From Calditrichota bacterium (GTDB taxonomy: Bacteria > Calditrichota > Calditrichia > Calditrichales > J004), in assembly GCA_013112635.1 (NCBI GenBank), contig JABFGF010000002.1, positions 496,001 to 560,000 on the forward strand: a DNA stretch of 64,000 bases, read 5' to 3'. The position numbers were made by a program, and so were the translations under genes. The notes under the pieces are model-generated. The model made no database searches. It had not been told where the DNA came from and saw nothing but the letters and a program-made list of their open reading frames with translations. The stretch's first letter is position 1. Every line of letters begins with the position of its first letter. Of the stretch, positions 8,741 to 18,587 are shown in pieces.

Positions 8741-10102
8741 CTACAGAGTAAATTCATTTTTCTTAAAAAATACTTTGCGGCCGGTCCGAACGGCCTCGTT
8801 CACTTTTAAAACGGTTACCGCTGTTTCGTAGCCAATATCCACCGGGCAATTCAATTCCTCTTCTCCTCTAATAGCATTAAAAAAGTTTTCCAGATGCGGC
8901 TTGTGATAAGGATCGTTAAAAACAACAGGCAGCTCGTGTTTTGGCGGTGCAATGGTCTCCCTGACATCCAAAACAACACCGGGCTGCAATGCCGGCTGAG
9001 CTTCCACCGGCGCTTTCAAAATACCCTGTTCAACCCATTTATCCCACAATGGCGCCGACTGCTCACGGTAAACCCCGCCACGGCTGGCAGATTCTGATAT
9101 TTGCAAAGTGCCCTGATCGCCCATAAAATTTTCGTAATAACCCTGACTGCTGTTTGTTGTGATTGTCTGGTAAAAAGCCCGAATAATGCCGTTATCGGTT
9201 TTGTATTCAAATGTTGCCAGAACCGTATCATACCATTCATGTGTTTTCTTATCATAATAATCTGTTCCGCCGCTGGCCATAACAGATATTGGCTGTGCAT
9301 CCAGGAACCAGTTATAAATATCAAGTTGATGTGAGCCTAAATCGACAATTGGGCCGCCGCCAAGTCCTTTGTACCAGCGCCAGTTTCGGAACTGCTGCAT
9401 GGACTTAAATCCATACTTTTTTAATAAGTGCCCCGGGATAGCATATTTTTCAGGCCAGCCTAAATCCGGTTGAACGGACCGGTTCCATTGGCCGTTGACA
9501 GTCGTAATCTGCCCAAGGATTTTTGCCTGTTTAAGCAGGGCATTATAACTGTGGATATACCGTGGATTGCTGCGTCTTTGATGGCCAATCTGCACCAGCT
9601 TTTTTGAACGGTGTGCCGCCCTGACAATACGTTTTGCACCTTCTAAAGTGTTTGACATTTCTTTTTCGCAATAAACATGAAGACCGGCTTCCAGGCAGGC
9701 TTCAGCGTGTGGTGCATGCCAGAAGTCCGGCGTGGCAATTATCACGGCATCCAGCTCTTTTTCTTTGGCAAGCATTTCACGATAATCTTCATATTTATTC
9801 AGCTGATGGCCATATTTTTTCAACAATCTGTAAGCGCGTTTCTGATTGTAATCTGTCCAAATATCGCATACTGCTTTAAAACGAATATTTGGGATTTTTA
9901 AACAGGCATTCATCAGCACCTGTCCCTGTGCACCGGTGCCAAGCAAGGCTATGTTCAAGGCATCAGAATTATTGGCCCTTGCTTTGGTCATCATCATTGG
10001 TGACAGAAGAAACCCTGTTCCCGCCGCTGCACTTGTTTTAATAAATGTGCGCCGGTCTATTGAAGGAACCGAGCTTGTTTTTTTGTTCTCATTATTTTCC
10101 AT
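8741..10102 (-). CDS. Tat-exported Gfo/Idh/MocA family oxidoreductase
   Basis: 453 residues. The N-terminus holds a twin-arginine signal ('IDRRTFIKTSAAAG'), then the Rossmann motif 'ALLGTGAQGQVL', and 'VYCEKEMSNTLEGAK' where most family members have EKP (Lys-Pro changed to Lys-Glu). 'GGGPIVDLGSHQLDIYNWF' is the second-domain signature with the Asp-x-x-x-His pair of the active site. Family members bind NAD(P)(H) tightly and oxidise or reduce sugar hydroxyls; Tat export with folded cofactor suits a periplasmic glycoside C3-dehydrogenase. It lies between a DUF1080 fusion gene and the heptaheme cytochrome (gap 17 bases on each side). The substrate is inferred from context only. Confidence 0.88.
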   Translation of the reverse strand: MENNENKKTSSVPSIDRRTFIKTSAAAGTGFLLSPMMMTKARANNSDALNIALLGTGAQGQVLMNACLKIPNIRFKAVCDIWTDYNQKRAYRLLKKYGHQLNKYEDYREMLAKEKELDAVIIATPDFWHAPHAEACLEAGLHVYCEKEMSNTLEGAKRIVRAAHRSKKLVQIGHQRRSNPRYIHSYNALLKQAKILGQITTVNGQWNRSVQPDLGWPEKYAIPGHLLKKYGFKSMQQFRNWRWYKGLGGGPIVDLGSHQLDIYNWFLDAQPISVMASGGTDYYDKKTHEWYDTVLATFEYKTDNGIIRAFYQTITTNSSQGYYENFMGDQGTLQISESASRGGVYREQSAPLWDKWVEQGILKAPVEAQPALQPGVVLDVRETIAPPKHELPVVFNDPYHKPHLENFFNAIRGEEELNCPVDIGYETAVTVLKVNEAVRTGRKVFFKKNEFTL

Positions 10103-10119
10103 TATTGTACCTAAAATTC

Positions 10120-11565
10120 TTATAATTCTTTGATTTTTATGTTTCGATAATAAATGGGATGGCCATGATATTGTAATCCAATGTGCCCCTCACGCGACAT
10201 TTCTTTATAAGCCGTGTTAAATTTATTCGGTGTGCCATCGGGATTTTTATGTGCTTCGCTCCATAGATCCAAATCCATATCAATTATTTGCTGGCCATTT
10301 AGAACCACGTTTATTTTGTTTGCTTTGCATGTTATCGTGTAGCGGTTCCATTCACCGGGTTTATTTACCATATTTTTTGATGGTTCCAGGCAATCAAAAA
10401 TTGCACCGCAGTCATGCTTGTTTATTTTTTCTTTTCCGTGTGAATCAAGAATCTGGACTTCGATGGCAGAATGCAGCCATTTCTCAATACTGCCGGTCCG
10501 CACAAAAACGCCGCTATTTGTTTCATCTTCAAGTTTAAAATCCAGATTTAAAACAAAATCACCAAAACGCTCTTTTGTCCAAATATCGCCACCACCATTA
10601 GCGGATAAAACGCCATCAGCTACAACCCAGCTTTTTTCTTTAAAAGTCCAGCCAGTCAAATCATCCATTAAAGAACGCCATTGTGCATCTTTTAGTCCCG
10701 CTACAAATTTATTAAAGAAAGCCACGCTCTTTCTAATATCCGGAACTGATGCTTCCCAATTGTACTCAAACTCAACCGAAAAGACGCCTTTAAAACCCTG
10801 CCTGTGCATCTCTGTCAAAACTGTTTCAAGTTCGCCAATTCCTGATCCCCAAATCACATCATGCGCTTCTTTATCCCCAAACGAATTTAAATCGCCAAAA
10901 TGAAAACTGATAACCCGTCCCTTGAGTTTTTTCAATGCGTCAACAGGTTTAATCCCGGAACGCATCCAGTGGCCAATATCTGCACAGGCTCCGATATATT
11001 TACTTCTTCCCTTTGACATTTCCACCACTCTATCAGGATTCCAATAATGGGTCGGCTCAGGATGATTATGGATAGCCACGTTAATCTTGTATTCCTGGCA
11101 TAAGCGGTCAATCAAATCAAACGCTTCTTCTGGCGGCTCTGATACAATTGTTTTTATGCCCATTTCTTTGGCAAAATCAAAAACAGAGCGGCACTCTTTT
11201 TCATCATTTGGTAGATTAACAACGCCATAATTTACAAGTTTCAAACCAAGCGATTTTAATCTAGCCTTTGCCATTTTACGGTTTTCAACTGACATGGTGT
11301 GATGAAATTTTGCCTCAGGAAATTCATCGGAAAATTTTTGTCCGGGGAAAGCCTCCACCCAGGAAATTCCCAATGAAGCTGTTTTATCAAGCGCTTCCAT
11401 AAACGTATATTTATGGAAAGTCCATAGCTGCATGCTAAGCTGCCAACCTTCGTAAACATCAGTTGCCGGATGCGTCTCAACATCCAATTCTTGCTGGGAA
11501 AAAAGCGGGGAAAATTGAGCGATCAATAAAACAAACAAAACGACATATTTCAAAGAAGCTTTCAT
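10120..11565 (-). CDS. Secreted fusion: TIM-barrel sugar isomerase/epimerase + DUF1080 domain
   Basis: 481 residues with a signal peptide (1-23). Residues ~35-275 form a xylose-isomerase-like TIM barrel: 'NVAIHNHPEPTHYW', 'IGACADIGHWM', 'VISFHFGDLNSFG' and 'GVFSVEFEYNW' supply the Glu/Asp/His metal ligands. Residues ~290-481 form a DUF1080 jelly-roll: 'DDLTGWTFKEKSWVVADGVL', 'NSGVFVRTG', 'IEVQILDSHGK' and 'YHGHPIYYRNIKIKEL'. DUF1080 is now associated with hydrolysis or lyase cleavage of 3-keto-glycosides. Joining both activities in one secreted protein suggests consecutive steps on a keto-sugar. Gaps to neighbours are 20 and 17 bases. The domain assignments are firm; the reaction is inferred. 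Confidence 0.85.
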   Translation of the reverse strand: MKASLKYVVLFVLLIAQFSPLFSQQELDVETHPATDVYEGWQLSMQLWTFHKYTFMEALDKTASLGISWVEAFPGQKFSDEFPEAKFHHTMSVENRKMAKARLKSLGLKLVNYGVVNLPNDEKECRSVFDFAKEMGIKTIVSEPPEEAFDLIDRLCQEYKINVAIHNHPEPTHYWNPDRVVEMSKGRSKYIGACADIGHWMRSGIKPVDALKKLKGRVISFHFGDLNSFGDKEAHDVIWGSGIGELETVLTEMHRQGFKGVFSVEFEYNWEASVPDIRKSVAFFNKFVAGLKDAQWRSLMDDLTGWTFKEKSWVVADGVLSANGGGDIWTKERFGDFVLNLDFKLEDETNSGVFVRTGSIEKWLHSAIEVQILDSHGKEKINKHDCGAIFDCLEPSKNMVNKPGEWNRYTITCKANKINVVLNGQQIIDMDLDLWSEAHKNPDGTPNKFNTAYKEMSREGHIGLQYHGHPIYYRNIKIKEL

Positions 11566-11585
11566 GATATTAACCTATTAAAAAT

Positions 11586-14500
11586 TTATCTAACTTCAGT
11601 TATTTTAATATTTCTGTATTCAACTTTTGATCCGTGATTTTGCACCCCGATAAAACCTTTTCGCCGTTTTATGCCAGGATGTGACGATTCTTCGCCCATG
11701 AAATCGATTAAATTTGAATCAATAATTTCTTCGCCATTGAGCTTAACTTTAATAGATGGCCCGATACAGCTGATTTCCATTTTTTGCCAGGTACCGGATT
11801 CTTTTGTAACTCTTTTCTTTGGCGCCTGAAGTCCATAAAGACTGCCTGTATATTGCCACTTTTTTAACGTGGAATATTTTGGGGCATAATCATCCAAAAC
11901 CTGGACTTCAATTCCGGTATATGCAGGATCACTCAGATGCGGGGCCCGTAAAAAAACACCACTATTCCCACCGGCCGATATTTTATATTCCAGCTCTAAA
12001 ACAAAATTATCATATTCTTTATCGGTAGAAAGCCAGCCGCCGCCTTTCCCTGTAGTAAATAAAATTCCGTTTTCAGCATTCCAGCTATCCGGTTTATTGT
12101 TAATTACCTGCCAACCGGACAAATCTTTTCCATTAAAAAGCGAGCCTTCATAGGGTGGATCTTCGGCTGTTAATTCTTTGATAAAAATGTTTTTAAAAAA
12201 CAAGGGCGCATTATGTGATTGCAGTTCTATCTGGCCAATGGGATAAATGGCTTTGTCCCTTTCCCAATAATTTTCCATGGTCACATTATCCACAACAAGC
12301 ACACCATTTAAATACACCGTAACTTTTTCACCACGCATTATTATGCGGAAAGTGTTCCACTCGCCAATAGGGTTGTCTGCTTTAACCAAAGGTTTTCGTG
12401 GGTTTTTCTGATTGTTGTAAAGGCCGCCCGATCCTTCCGGCCATTGTGCCGTATCCCAGATTTGTACCTGTGGCGCACCTCGCAAATAAATCCCACTATC
12501 ACCATGTTTTTCGATTTTCCAATCAACAAACATTTCAAAATCCTGGTAATCTTTTGCAGTGCAGAGGCTGTGTCCCTTTCCATCAAAGTATAGGATATTG
12601 TCTTCAACCTTCCAATGTTTCTCCATTGCAGAATCTGCTGCCTGCTGAGCTTTTACTAATTCCAATTCTGACATTGCCGCCCGTTTTGCAGGGTTCTCCA
12701 CCAATCCTTTCCAGCCGGATAAATCCTTTCCATTAAAAAGAGCTACAAATCCCGGTGGTGGTTTTACTGCATTGTTTTGGGTTTGATAATCGCTCTCTAT
12801 CATTTCATTTAGTTGTGAAATATTGGTGCCTTTGATAAGGGCAAGGGCAACATCCGGTTTGCTTAGATTGGAAGAAGCTTTAGCATCAGCAATATTCATA
12901 GTTGTTAAAAATGCATCGTAACCAATATCAGGATCATTTAAAAAACCAGCTAAATATTGCATTGAAGATTTTGTTTCCAGATTTGCTAATCCGGCAAACA
13001 CCAAACGTTTTTCTTCCGGTCTAAAAGATGCTTCCATAATTCGTTTATATTGTTCCAGGGCAAAAGGTGCGCTTAGTTTATTTCTGTTTAGAATCCCTGT
13101 GGCGGCCCGGATAGCCAAAATGCGTTGAGTTTCATCTTTGTGTTTTTTGGCAACCTCAATCAGAATATCGAGAGCATCCTGATTTTGCCATTGGTATAAA
13201 GTCCGCAGGGCGATGTTTTGCAAATCCGGATTGGCGCTTTTGGTTTCTTGCTGAAGAATGTTTAAAAAGCTTTTGTGACCGATTCCTGAAAACACCTTCA
13301 TCAGTTTTTGTTTGTTTTCTGTGGAATTGTTTTTATATGTTTCAAGCAGGTATTGTCTGTTTTTGGCCTTGTTTTTTGAACGGGCATTTATACTTACAAT
13401 AGTCGGTGCCAAATCTTTTTCTGCTAAAGTGCCGTCCGGCTTAATAAGTTCGTTGGTCAATATTTTCAGTTCATTATCCGTTCCCGAATTTGCCAGAGCT
13501 TTTAATACTGCTTTTTGAAGTTTTGTGTCTTTTCTTTCAAGCTGACCTAAAAATAAAAGGTTCAGATCAGTGACATTTTTAGCCGCCAAAGTTTCAATAA
13601 ACACTTTTTTTACCGGATTGCTAAATGTATCAAATGAAGGTAAAACATTTTTAATCCGGGGTACGTCCATCTGCAAAAGTTTATTTGAAAGAACTTCCAA
13701 ATCCGTTTTAGATAGATCAGCTGATAAATATTTTGAAGATTTAAAAACAGTATCTTCCTTAAAAGAGATTAAGGCAATAAATGCAGCCGACCTGACTTCC
13801 TGAGAATCTGAATTTAATTGCTCATTTAAATAAGGAACAGCTTCATCTTTTTCCAAATCTGCAAATAATTCAATTATTTCAATTTGTCTTTCAGAAGATT
13901 TATTTTGGGCAAAAGCTATCCATTTTTGTACATATTGCGGCTCTTTAAAATCCCGGGCCGTTTGCAGAACAGTTCTGCGAAATTTTAAATCCTCTTTTTC
14001 AGCAAACTCAATTACAAATTCAAATGCTGAAGCCTTGTCAATTTTTGTTAACAATTTCAATGCATTAATCTGGTGATTCGGTAAAAACACTTCATCAGCG
14101 TTTTTTAAAATTTCTTTGAGAATTGAAATGCTTTTTTGTTTTTCACCTGTCTCAAAAAGTTGTGCAGCAAAATTGACATAGTACTCTACATAAGCTGGTT
14201 TTTTACTTGCAGCAGTTTTAACAGTTTTTGCTGGCAGGTAAGCAAAATTGGAAAGTGCAAAAAGTGTGGCCGCTTTTACCTGATTATTCTCATTGTCCGC
14301 CCATTGCAAAAGTTCTTCTGCAACAAAAGGCTGATCCATTTGGCTTAAAGCATTTATAAGAGCAGTTTTTTGTGCATCCGGGGCATCTTCAATATTGTCT
14401 AAAATTTCCTGGGCAGATTCGGAGCTGTTAATAGTTGTCAGGACACGTAGGGCAGCATTAAAAGATTTACCTTCTTTCAGCAATTGACTCAGTATTTCTA

Positions 14501-14918
14501 TGGATTCATTTTTCGCACATGGTTGCAACTGATCAATAAGAAAGGTTTTGTGATTTGTGGAATTTTTGTTTTTAATGGCTTGATGGATTGCTGCTAAAAA
14601 AAGCAGACGATCCTGCTCATCACCAGAATCAGCCACATAAAAGGCCAACCCATTTAAGGCATATTTGGCCAGTTGTACACGATCCGGATTTTCTCCTTTT
14701 AAAAAAGTTGCAATTTCGGTGATCCCTTTTTCACCATGATCAAGGATGGCATCAAACAGTAATTTTTGTTGTGTCGGATTTTGGGTTGGAAATTGGGCAA
14801 TTAAATTCTCAATTGGAACTAATTGATCCGGGTTTTTTGATACGCTGGAACAAGCATTGAAATAAATGATGCTTATTAAAAAAAGTACACTGTATTTAAT
14901 TTTCATTTTAGAGCTCAT
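11586..14918 (-). CDS. HEAT-repeat lipoprotein with two DUF1080 domains
   Basis: 1110 residues. A lipoprotein signal ends in the lipobox 'YFNAC'. Residues ~30-690 are alpha-helical HEAT-like repeats (for example 'AATLFALSNFAY' and 'VRSAAFIALISFKED'). Two DUF1080 modules follow: one from 'FNGKDLSGWKGLVENPAK' (~705-905) with 'GDSGIYLRGAPQVQIWD', and one from 'LFNGKDLSGWQVINNKPD' (~915-1110) with 'GNSGVFLRAPHLSDP' and 'GIEVQVLDDYAPKY'. DUF1080 domains act on 3-keto-glycosides in characterised members. The HEAT array may dock partners or substrate at the outer membrane. It is in the same run as two Gfo/Idh/MocA genes (6- and 20-base gaps). Similar HEAT-DUF1080 fusions are typical of Planctomycetes. 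Whether both catalytic modules are active is not known. Confidence 0.85.
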   Translation of the reverse strand: MSSKMKIKYSVLFLISIIYFNACSSVSKNPDQLVPIENLIAQFPTQNPTQQKLLFDAILDHGEKGITEIATFLKGENPDRVQLAKYALNGLAFYVADSGDEQDRLLFLAAIHQAIKNKNSTNHKTFLIDQLQPCAKNESIEILSQLLKEGKSFNAALRVLTTINSSESAQEILDNIEDAPDAQKTALINALSQMDQPFVAEELLQWADNENNQVKAATLFALSNFAYLPAKTVKTAASKKPAYVEYYVNFAAQLFETGEKQKSISILKEILKNADEVFLPNHQINALKLLTKIDKASAFEFVIEFAEKEDLKFRRTVLQTARDFKEPQYVQKWIAFAQNKSSERQIEIIELFADLEKDEAVPYLNEQLNSDSQEVRSAAFIALISFKEDTVFKSSKYLSADLSKTDLEVLSNKLLQMDVPRIKNVLPSFDTFSNPVKKVFIETLAAKNVTDLNLLFLGQLERKDTKLQKAVLKALANSGTDNELKILTNELIKPDGTLAEKDLAPTIVSINARSKNKAKNRQYLLETYKNNSTENKQKLMKVFSGIGHKSFLNILQQETKSANPDLQNIALRTLYQWQNQDALDILIEVAKKHKDETQRILAIRAATGILNRNKLSAPFALEQYKRIMEASFRPEEKRLVFAGLANLETKSSMQYLAGFLNDPDIGYDAFLTTMNIADAKASSNLSKPDVALALIKGTNISQLNEMIESDYQTQNNAVKPPPGFVALFNGKDLSGWKGLVENPAKRAAMSELELVKAQQAADSAMEKHWKVEDNILYFDGKGHSLCTAKDYQDFEMFVDWKIEKHGDSGIYLRGAPQVQIWDTAQWPEGSGGLYNNQKNPRKPLVKADNPIGEWNTFRIIMRGEKVTVYLNGVLVVDNVTMENYWERDKAIYPIGQIELQSHNAPLFFKNIFIKELTAEDPPYEGSLFNGKDLSGWQVINNKPDSWNAENGILFTTGKGGGWLSTDKEYDNFVLELEYKISAGGNSGVFLRAPHLSDPAYTGIEVQVLDDYAPKYSTLKKWQYTGSLYGLQAPKKRVTKESGTWQKMEISCIGPSIKVKLNGEEIIDSNLIDFMGEESSHPGIKRRKGFIGVQNHGSKVEYRNIKITEVR

Positions 14919-14924
14919 TTTAAA

Positions 14925-16175
14925 TTATAAAATCCACGGGGATCGAGCAGGTTGGTTTATTAATCTGTTGGCTGCTTCATCATTAATAAAAACTTGTTTT
15001 TCCGGATCGTAATAAAGTTTTCGGCCAAGGCGTAATGCAATCTTTCCAAGATTTACCAAGCTGGCTGACCGATGCCCATTTGTGGCATTTAAGGCAAACG
15101 GTTTGCGTTTTTTTACCGCATAATGAAAATCTGTGATTTGCTCCTGTGGCTCGGGAAGAGATGCCAGTTTTTTCTCCAAGTCCGGAATATCCGATTTAAA
15201 CCCACGAAACAATTTTCCATCCGGTCCCTCTAAAAATGGAATTTTATCTTTTTTTGTATCACCATTCAAAGTAATCTGACAACCGTCTTTGTATTTCATC
15301 CAGATGTGGCGCCATGTTCCCACAGCATCATAATGGGCCTGTTCCGCATCAACCTCAATTTCTACAGGTCCGGTATCATCTTTGCCTAAAAGATATTGCA
15401 CAGGATCAAGATAATGCTGGCCCATATCTCCCAAACCGCCGCCATCATAATCCCAGTAGCCACGAAAAGAACTGTGAACCCGGTGTTTACTGTATGGTTT
15501 ATAAGGCGCAGGACCTAACCAAGCATTGTAATCCAATTCTTCCGGAATCCATTGTGCGCTCAAATCTTTTTTGCCCTGCCAGTAAAATTTCCAGGCAAAA
15601 CCGGTATTAATGTTGATATTTACTTTTAAGGGCCAACCAAGAAGACCGCTTTCAACAAGTTTTTTGATAGGTTTAACCGGTGTACCAAATCCATAAAAAT
15701 TGCTTTGAAAACGAAACCAGGTATTGATCCTGAAAATGGTGCCATTTTGTTCAACAGCTTCTATTACTTTTTGGCCTTCGCCGATTGTTCGGGTCATTGG
15801 TTTTTCACACCAGACATCCTTGCCCGCTTTTGCTGCCATGATGGACATAATACCATGCCAATGAGGTGGAGTGGCAATATGCACAATATCAATATCATCT
15901 CTTGCCAGGACTTCCCTAAAATCATGGTAACCATCAACATTGGCCCCTGCATCTTTTTGCGTTCGCTTTAAATGATTTTTGTCTACATCACAAACAGCCA
16001 ATAATTTACCCGGCGCTGTTAAGGCATGCCAACGGCCCATACCTCCAACACCGATTACAGCCTTTGTAAGCTGATCACTTGGTGCTGTGAAACCTGTTCC
16101 ACCTAAAACAAAACGAGGAACAATAGAAAACAATCCTGCAGAGACAGAGGTTTTAATAAACTGACGACGTTTCAC
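14925..16175 (-). CDS. Tat-exported Gfo/Idh/MocA family oxidoreductase
   Basis: 416 residues. It starts with the Tat signal 'MKRRQFIKTSVSAG', then 'AVIGVGGMGRWHA' (dinucleotide binding), 'VWCEKPMTRTIGEGQ' (canonical EKP lysine) and 'YDGGGLGDMGQHYLDPVQY' (Asp and His of the active site). Its length and signal match the periplasmic members found in keto-glycoside loci. The start is 42 bases after the MFS transporter gene and the stop is 6 bases before the HEAT-DUF1080 gene. It probably oxidises the same glycoside that the DUF1080 proteins cleave, but this is inferred from context. Confidence 0.88.
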   Translation of the reverse strand: MKRRQFIKTSVSAGLFSIVPRFVLGGTGFTAPSDQLTKAVIGVGGMGRWHALTAPGKLLAVCDVDKNHLKRTQKDAGANVDGYHDFREVLARDDIDIVHIATPPHWHGIMSIMAAKAGKDVWCEKPMTRTIGEGQKVIEAVEQNGTIFRINTWFRFQSNFYGFGTPVKPIKKLVESGLLGWPLKVNININTGFAWKFYWQGKKDLSAQWIPEELDYNAWLGPAPYKPYSKHRVHSSFRGYWDYDGGGLGDMGQHYLDPVQYLLGKDDTGPVEIEVDAEQAHYDAVGTWRHIWMKYKDGCQITLNGDTKKDKIPFLEGPDGKLFRGFKSDIPDLEKKLASLPEPQEQITDFHYAVKKRKPFALNATNGHRSASLVNLGKIALRLGRKLYYDPEKQVFINDEAANRLINQPARSPWIL

Positions 16176-16217
16176 TAAACCGGTTCCTGATTATTGAGTT
16201 TGGACAGTTGTATACAA

Positions 16218-17447
16218 TTAATTTGGATCTTTTAATTTATCCTTAAAAGTGAATATGAAAATGATAAGAACGCCAACAGCAAACACTGCAGGTATCCACC
16301 AGAACTGATACCACAGATCTAAACTGAGTGCCTCATTCTTCCCTAAAAAACTATTATAGACTTTTCCCGCAACCTGTGCACCAATAAGCATACCAATCCC
16401 GTAAGTAACTAAAACAATCAAACCTTGTGCCTGACCTCTAATGTCACTGGTTGACTTCTTATCAACATAGATTTGGCCTGTAACAAAGAAAAAGTCATAA
16501 CAAATTCCATGTAAAGCAATTCCTAAAATAATCATATAAGTAACTTGATCAGGTGCACCCAAGGCAAATAACGCATATCTTAATGCCCATGACAACATAC
16601 CAATACTCAGCATCCACTTTACACCTAAACGAGCAAAGAAGAATGGCATTAGGAGCATAAAGATAATTTCCGACATTTGACCGATTGTTTGTGTTGCTGC
16701 GATATTTTGAAAACCCGTTACAGACAGAAAAACCTGAGTGAAATTATAGTAGGCTGCCAAAGGAATACTAATTAAAAAAGAGCTGATAAGAAAAATATAA
16801 AATGGGCGGCTACCTAATTTTTTAAGAGCGTCAAGGCCAATGATACTTCGAATTGAAATTTTTTGGCCAGCTCCGGACGGTGGTGTATGTGGCAATGTGA
16901 AACTGAATAAACCAAGAAGTAAGCTCGCGGCTGCTGTCAAGTATAGCGGTAACGCTGTTTCTTCTGGACGTATATAATCAGTAACAAACTGACTAAGTAT
17001 AAAACTCACAGTTAAACCTGCTACAATCCAACCAATTGTTCCAAAAACACGAATAACGGGAAATTGTTTTTCCTGGTCATCGATATTATGAAACGAAATA
17101 CTATTGACCAAGCTAATAGTTGGCATATAGCAGAGGTTATATGCAAGAAGCATTAAAATAAAAACTGTTGGTGAACTCGTCATTTGTGGAGTCAAAAACA
17201 TAATAACTCCACCAACAATATGCAGTATGCCGAGTACTTTCTCGGTTGAAAAAAACCGGTCCGCAATTAGCCCAACAAAAAATGGAGCAATTATTGCAGC
17301 TATCGGATTCACTGTAAATGGCCAATGGGTTAAATCTTCCATGCCATGTGCAGTCATATAAACTGCAATTGTTGTATACCAAGCTCCCCAGATAAAAAAT
17401 TGCAGAAACATCATCAGACTTAGTTGCGAATATATTTTGTTGTTCAA
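16218..17447 (-). CDS. MFS transporter, nucleoside:H+ symporter (NupG) type
   Basis: 409 residues with 12 predicted membrane helices. 'LQFFIWGAWYTTIAVYMTAH' at the N-terminus and 'APFFVGLIADRFFSTEKVLG' are typical of the NupG/XapB-like group of the major facilitator superfamily, which is often found in sugar utilisation loci. The start is a TTG 8 bases downstream of a strong GGGGGAGG ribosome-binding site. It sits between a cytoplasmic and a Tat-exported Gfo/Idh/MocA gene, so it most likely imports the sugar or keto-sugar released in the periplasm rather than a nucleoside. The substrate is not proven. Confidence 0.85.
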   Translation of the reverse strand: MNNKIYSQLSLMMFLQFFIWGAWYTTIAVYMTAHGMEDLTHWPFTVNPIAAIIAPFFVGLIADRFFSTEKVLGILHIVGGVIMFLTPQMTSSPTVFILMLLAYNLCYMPTISLVNSISFHNIDDQEKQFPVIRVFGTIGWIVAGLTVSFILSQFVTDYIRPEETALPLYLTAAASLLLGLFSFTLPHTPPSGAGQKISIRSIIGLDALKKLGSRPFYIFLISSFLISIPLAAYYNFTQVFLSVTGFQNIAATQTIGQMSEIIFMLLMPFFFARLGVKWMLSIGMLSWALRYALFALGAPDQVTYMIILGIALHGICYDFFFVTGQIYVDKKSTSDIRGQAQGLIVLVTYGIGMLIGAQVAGKVYNSFLGKNEALSLDLWYQFWWIPAVFAVGVLIIFIFTFKDKLKDPN

Positions 17448-17508
17448 AATTTGCCTCCCCCATCAGGTTTTATAAAAACCACCTTCAATTTAAGTGTAGA
17501 ATTAATAT

Positions 17509-18582
17509 TTATAGCATTACTATTTTACTTTTACGAATGGATTCATCCGCTGCAAGAACAATTCTTATACTGTTTACAGCATCATCCAGGTGTTCTGTAA
17601 GATCAAGATCATCGTTAATCGCTTTCAAAAAATATTCCTGTTCGCGATTGCATAATTCCTGGTGATCCGGTTCATCACTCGTATCAATCAGTGTATCTTT
17701 TTTTATAAAAGCCTTCTCTTCATTGAGAGCACTTTCATGCAGCAAAAGGCTATTTGTTTTTGTATGCGCATCAATCTCGTCAGAATCTGTTTTTTTAGTA
17801 GTATTAGGATCCATAATACTTACACTGCCTTTTGGACCAATAACATCTTTTACAAAAAAAGCTGTCTCACTCATCATTGGTCCCCAACCAGCCTCATACC
17901 AGCCGACAGAGTTGTCTTCAAAAACCACCTGTAACTGACCATAGTTATACATATCCGGATTAATTTCATCACTAAGCCGGGCACCAATTGCCTGAACCTG
18001 TTTTGGTAAGCTGCGGGTCATCTGGCACATAATATCCACATAATGCACGCCGCAATCTACTATGGGCGACATGGATTTCATCATTTCCAGATGTGTCAGC
18101 CAGCGGACTTCTGAACTTTGCTGGTTGAGGTTCATTCTCATAACCAGAGGTTTTCCAAGAGTCTGTGCCACATCAATAAATTTTTTCCATGCTGGATGAT
18201 GACGCAAAATATATCCTATCACAACTTTTTTATTTTTAGCTTGTGCTTTAGATACAATTTCTTTTGCCTGCTCAACTGTTTCAGCAATTGGTTTTTCCAG
18301 AAAAACATGTGCGCCATAATCCAGGCACTGCATTGTGTAAGAATAGTGTGTATCCGGATAAGAGCAGATTGCCACTGCATCCGGTTTTGTTTTAAGCAAA
18401 GCCTCATCAAGTGTGTTAAATTCCGCAACACAACCCAACTCCTTTGCCAAAGGCGATCGTCTTTTAGAACTGGGTGCAACAAGGCCCGCTAATTCAAATC
18501 CATTTAGTTGTTTATATGCACGGGCATGAGAAGCACCCATGTTTCCTGCTCCAACAACTATGACTTTAATTTCATTGCTCAT
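17509..18582 (-). CDS. Gfo/Idh/MocA family oxidoreductase, cytoplasmic
   Basis: About 357 residues from the ATG at 18582 (a TTG at 18600 would overlap the upstream gene). There is no signal peptide; the Rossmann motif 'VIVVGAGNMGASHARAY' begins at once. 'VFLEKPIAETVEQAKEI' carries the catalytic lysine motif and 'SPIVDCGVHYVDIM' the second-domain Asp/His. Being cytoplasmic, it may reduce or rearrange the keto-sugar after uptake, using NAD(P)H. Only 5 bases separate its start from the stop of the Tat-exported paralogue upstream. The MFS carrier follows after 61 bases. Confidence 0.87.
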   Translation of the reverse strand: MSNEIKVIVVGAGNMGASHARAYKQLNGFELAGLVAPSSKRRSPLAKELGCVAEFNTLDEALLKTKPDAVAICSYPDTHYSYTMQCLDYGAHVFLEKPIAETVEQAKEIVSKAQAKNKKVVIGYILRHHPAWKKFIDVAQTLGKPLVMRMNLNQQSSEVRWLTHLEMMKSMSPIVDCGVHYVDIMCQMTRSLPKQVQAIGARLSDEINPDMYNYGQLQVVFEDNSVGWYEAGWGPMMSETAFFVKDVIGPKGSVSIMDPNTTKKTDSDEIDAHTKTNSLLLHESALNEEKAFIKKDTLIDTSDEPDHQELCNREQEYFLKAINDDLDLTEHLDDAVNSIRIVLAADESIRKSKIVML

Positions 18583-18587
18583 AAAAT

